Shown here piece by piece: positions 5,764 through 7,316 of a stretch of DNA of 7,316 nucleotides. Numbering within the stretch: position 1 is the first letter of the stretch; every line of letters starts with the position of its first letter. A program made the translations under genes and the position numbers. Source of the stretch: Candidatus Poseidoniaceae archaeon (GTDB lineage Archaea > Thermoplasmatota > Poseidoniia > Poseidoniales > Poseidoniaceae); contig DUHJ01000190.1 of NCBI GenBank assembly GCA_013330925.1, positions 1-7,316 on the forward strand, in the 5' to 3' direction. The notes below the pieces were generated by a model, which saw only the letters and a program-made list of their open reading frames with translations, was not told the DNA's origin and did no database searches.

Positions 5764-7200
5764 TCACGCCTCTTCCCAACGGTGCGAAGGAATGGACTCC
5801 AACCAATGCAGGCCAGAGGACCGGGCACGCGCGATACGATGCACGACAAAGCCGGTCATCCACAGCGAAGGAAGGGAGAGAAGGATGGCTTCCCACAGGG
5901 GGATGTAGCCGAAATCGTTGACGACGCGAAGTTCCACGACCTCGCTCACGGCATCCTCGTCAACGTGGAAGACCAAGATCCACCACACCTTCGGTTGGTC
6001 GACGGTCAGGTTGATCGTCGCACCTGGCTCAAGGGTGATGACCTCTCCCGAACCCGCGTCCGCGAGGGTGTCCCAATTGAGGTAGCCCCGCTCCATGGCC
6101 GGTTCAGAAGCCTCGGCGATGCGCAAAGCCATGTGCACGGGGGTTTCGTCATCGAGGTTGGTCACCGTCACCACGACCTCTTCTCCATAGCCAAAGCGCT
6201 GGATGATCTCATGGGTGGAATCTCCGGGTCCAAGACGGTAGGACACGCGCTCGTCGACGGTGTCGGCTTGGTGCATGATGACCCCAGTGAAGGCGGCGGC
6301 CATGAGCAAGACCACGGCGCCCTCGACCACCACGTGCCGGATGACTTTCTGCCGGTCCACACCCTTGAACCAGCCGCCGTGGTCGTTGCGCAAGCGTGGT
6401 TGAAGGTAGTGGATGAACAGCGCGCCCATGCCGCCGATGATCATCCCGAGGGGAATGTCGACGATCCAGTGAATGCCAAGGTACAGGATGGTGAAGGCAA
6501 AGACGATCGTGTTGTAGACGACGAAGCGGTGGTATCCACGGTGGACCCAATCCTTCATCCGAATGCCTTGGTCACGGACGTGAAGGATGTTCAGCAGGAT
6601 GATGCCGAAGGGGATGGCGATGTGCAGCGAGGGAACGGCGTTGTCCAGCGGGTCGTTGTTGATGTAGAACGTGGAGTACAATCCGTCGTGGTACAGCAAC
6701 GGCTCCATGCCGGGAATCCAGGAGGAGGTGACTTCGACGTTGAAGAACAGGTAGTATGGAACCGCCAAGGCGTAAATCAGCAGGTAATTCATCGTGACTT
6801 TGTCCGTGAGGTCACGCTCGCCGACGTAGCCGTAGAAGACGGTCGTCACGTAAATCAGGAAGAGGTAGATGAAGAGGTAATGGAAATTCAGCACCGCCGT
6901 CAAGGTCGGGGATGCGAAGGCGTCTTGGATCCACAGAACCGTGTTTCCTTCGATGCCGTGCACGAAACCCGTCCAATGGCCGGTCACGACCTTGATCGGT
7001 TCGTTCAGGTCGTCGGTGAAGCCTTTCCACTTGATGATGACCAAATAGCCGAGGGCGTGGAGGTAGTACCGTTGCTCATGGATGAGCCGCCCAATTCGGT
7101 TGAGCTTGGTGCGTGTCTCCGGCGCATGAAGCGTGAAGACCCAACAGATGACTGGCGTGAGCAGCAGGACCAGACCCATCATGATGGTCCACGGGCTCAT
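5764..7200 (-). CDS. PAP2-superfamily membrane phosphatase/transferase (AUR1/IPC-synthase-like) with C-terminal beta-rich domain
   Basis: A 478-aa multi-pass membrane protein. Hydrophobic segments lie at about 5-23, 45-57, 103-126, 137-154, 192-208, 228-246, 249-266, 288-309 and 434-453. The PAP2 active site is visible: PSLH (190-193, His193) as motif C2, and the HxxxD of motif C3 in GIHWIVDIPLG (242-252, His244 and Asp248). The C3 arginine and a canonical KxxxxxxRP C1 are absent, as is usual in the PAP2_3/AUR1-like branch. Such enzymes hydrolyse or transfer phospho-head groups of lipids at the outer membrane face, for example polyprenyl pyrophosphate or phosphoinositol lipids; the substrate here is unknown. 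Residues about 315-430 form a soluble beta-rich domain (VVVTVTNLDDETPVHMALRI, EPGATINLTV) held between the last two helices and likely exposed outside the cell. ATG 7200 has AGGAGG 7 nt upstream. It is probably the first main gene of a PAP2-tatC unit. Confidence 0.85.
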   Translation of the reverse strand: MSPWTIMMGLVLLLTPVICWVFTLHAPETRTKLNRIGRLIHEQRYYLHALGYLVIIKWKGFTDDLNEPIKVVTGHWTGFVHGIEGNTVLWIQDAFASPTLTAVLNFHYLFIYLFLIYVTTVFYGYVGERDLTDKVTMNYLLIYALAVPYYLFFNVEVTSSWIPGMEPLLYHDGLYSTFYINNDPLDNAVPSLHIAIPFGIILLNILHVRDQGIRMKDWVHRGYHRFVVYNTIVFAFTILYLGIHWIVDIPLGMIIGGMGALFIHYLQPRLRNDHGGWFKGVDRQKVIRHVVVEGAVVLLMAAAFTGVIMHQADTVDERVSYRLGPGDSTHEIIQRFGYGEEVVVTVTNLDDETPVHMALRIAEASEPAMERGYLNWDTLADAGSGEVITLEPGATINLTVDQPKVWWILVFHVDEDAVSEVVELRVVNDFGYIPLWEAILLSLPSLWMTGFVVHRIARARSSGLHWLESIPSHRWEEA

Positions 7201-7268
7201 GCCGTCGCCTCCTGAGGTTCAGCCTTGAGCATTCCCACGATTTGCCATGCCGTCACATCAAACTCCAT
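7197..7268 (-). CDS. Possible 23-aa leader ORF overlapping the PAP2 start (ATGA)
   Basis: ATG at 7268-7266 opens a frame of 23 sense codons (begins MEFDVTAWQIVGML). Its TGA stop (7199-7197) overlaps the PAP2 ATG (7200-7198) in the 4-nt ATGA typical of translationally coupled genes. An in-frame TGA lies a few codons upstream, so it is not the end of a longer gene. The peptide has a hydrophobic middle and no known motif. GAGGG sits only 1 nt before the ATG, too close for a normal Shine-Dalgarno; if the transcript starts near 7283 the message would be almost leaderless. It may be a coupled micro-gene, a regulatory leader peptide or chance. Confidence 0.3.
   Translation of the reverse strand: MEFDVTAWQIVGMLKAEPQEATA
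7208..7213 (-). promoter_or_regulatory. Shine-Dalgarno AGGAGG for the PAP2 gene
   Basis: On the minus strand AGGAGG stands 7 nt before the ATG at 7200, the best-matching ribosome site in the window. It selects this ATG as the start and lies inside the possible leader ORF. Confidence 0.8.
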
Positions 7269-7307
7269 GCCCTCTATTGCTTGCCTTCATCAAGGAGATA
7301 GCCAGTC

Positions 7308-7316
7308 TTTAATAAT
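7308..7316 (-). promoter_or_regulatory. AT-rich TATA-box-like run, candidate promoter of the PAP2-tatC unit
   Basis: Minus-strand ATTATTAAA is nine A/T bases in otherwise GC-rich sequence and touches the right edge. As an archaeal TATA box it would place transcription start about 25-28 nt downstream, near 7283, giving a leader of about 15 nt to the small ORF or about 83 nt to the PAP2 ATG. The upstream purine-rich BRE lies outside the window, so the call is tentative. Confidence 0.4.

Noticed and set aside
5635..7215. Plus-strand open frame of 526 codons antisense to the PAP2 gene
   Set aside because: The translation is rich in Asp, His and Val, with no motif. The minus strand carries clear PAP2 motifs, membrane helices and AGGAGG, so this is a shadow.
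7292..7299. Plus-strand AAGGAGAT-like Shine-Dalgarno near the right edge
   Set aside because: No ATG, GTG or TTG follows at a usable distance before the window ends, so no gene start can be supported.

Overview
This is a GC-rich, gene-dense window that reads as a chromosomal segment of an archaeon. The strongest marker is the phenylalanyl-tRNA synthetase alpha subunit. It is the long archaeal/eukaryotic type (about 495 aa, with winged-helix N-terminus and the GAGIFRPEV and GMGLERLAM motifs), not the roughly 340-aa bacterial type. GC-rich sequence, folate-type C1 metabolism (FolD), GAGGTG Shine-Dalgarno sites and a TatC together suggest a planktonic euryarchaeon such as Marine Group II (Poseidoniales). 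That placement is inference from gene content; no 16S rRNA or other direct marker is present.

Plus strand, 9-4958: six tightly packed genes in one direction, probably one or two transcription units. They are a small zinc-ribbon protein (possibly cut by the left edge), pheS, a VOC-fold protein of the COG3565 type, folD, an unrecognised two-helix membrane protein with a long acidic/proline-rich tail, and a PHP-family phosphoesterase. Gaps are 9-43 nt. At two junctions (pheS-VOC and membrane protein-PHP) the upstream stop codon is fused to the downstream Shine-Dalgarno as TGAGGTG, followed by exactly 5 nt and the start codon. This suggests translational coupling.

Minus strand, 4915-7316: a second, convergent unit. 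From the right edge it holds an AT-rich promoter-like run, a possible 23-codon leader ORF whose stop overlaps the next start (ATGA), a multi-pass PAP2-superfamily lipid phosphatase/transferase fused to a C-terminal beta-rich domain, and a divergent TatC. The two units collide tail to tail: the PHP and tatC coding regions overlap by 44 nt, with no room for an intergenic terminator.

Most genes are housekeeping (translation, one-carbon metabolism, nucleotide turnover, protein export). I see no CRISPR array, tRNA, rRNA, insertion sequence or phage gene. The points worth a second look are: the TatC, which appears to lack both glutamates that contact the twin-arginine signal in characterised TatC proteins; the PAP2-beta-domain fusion; the membrane protein whose tail ends in two copies of an LLDxLDxLF motif; and the small overlapping leader ORF. 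There is no gene-free stretch over 300 bases; the longest is the 116 nt right of the PAP2 start, which holds the leader ORF and promoter candidate.
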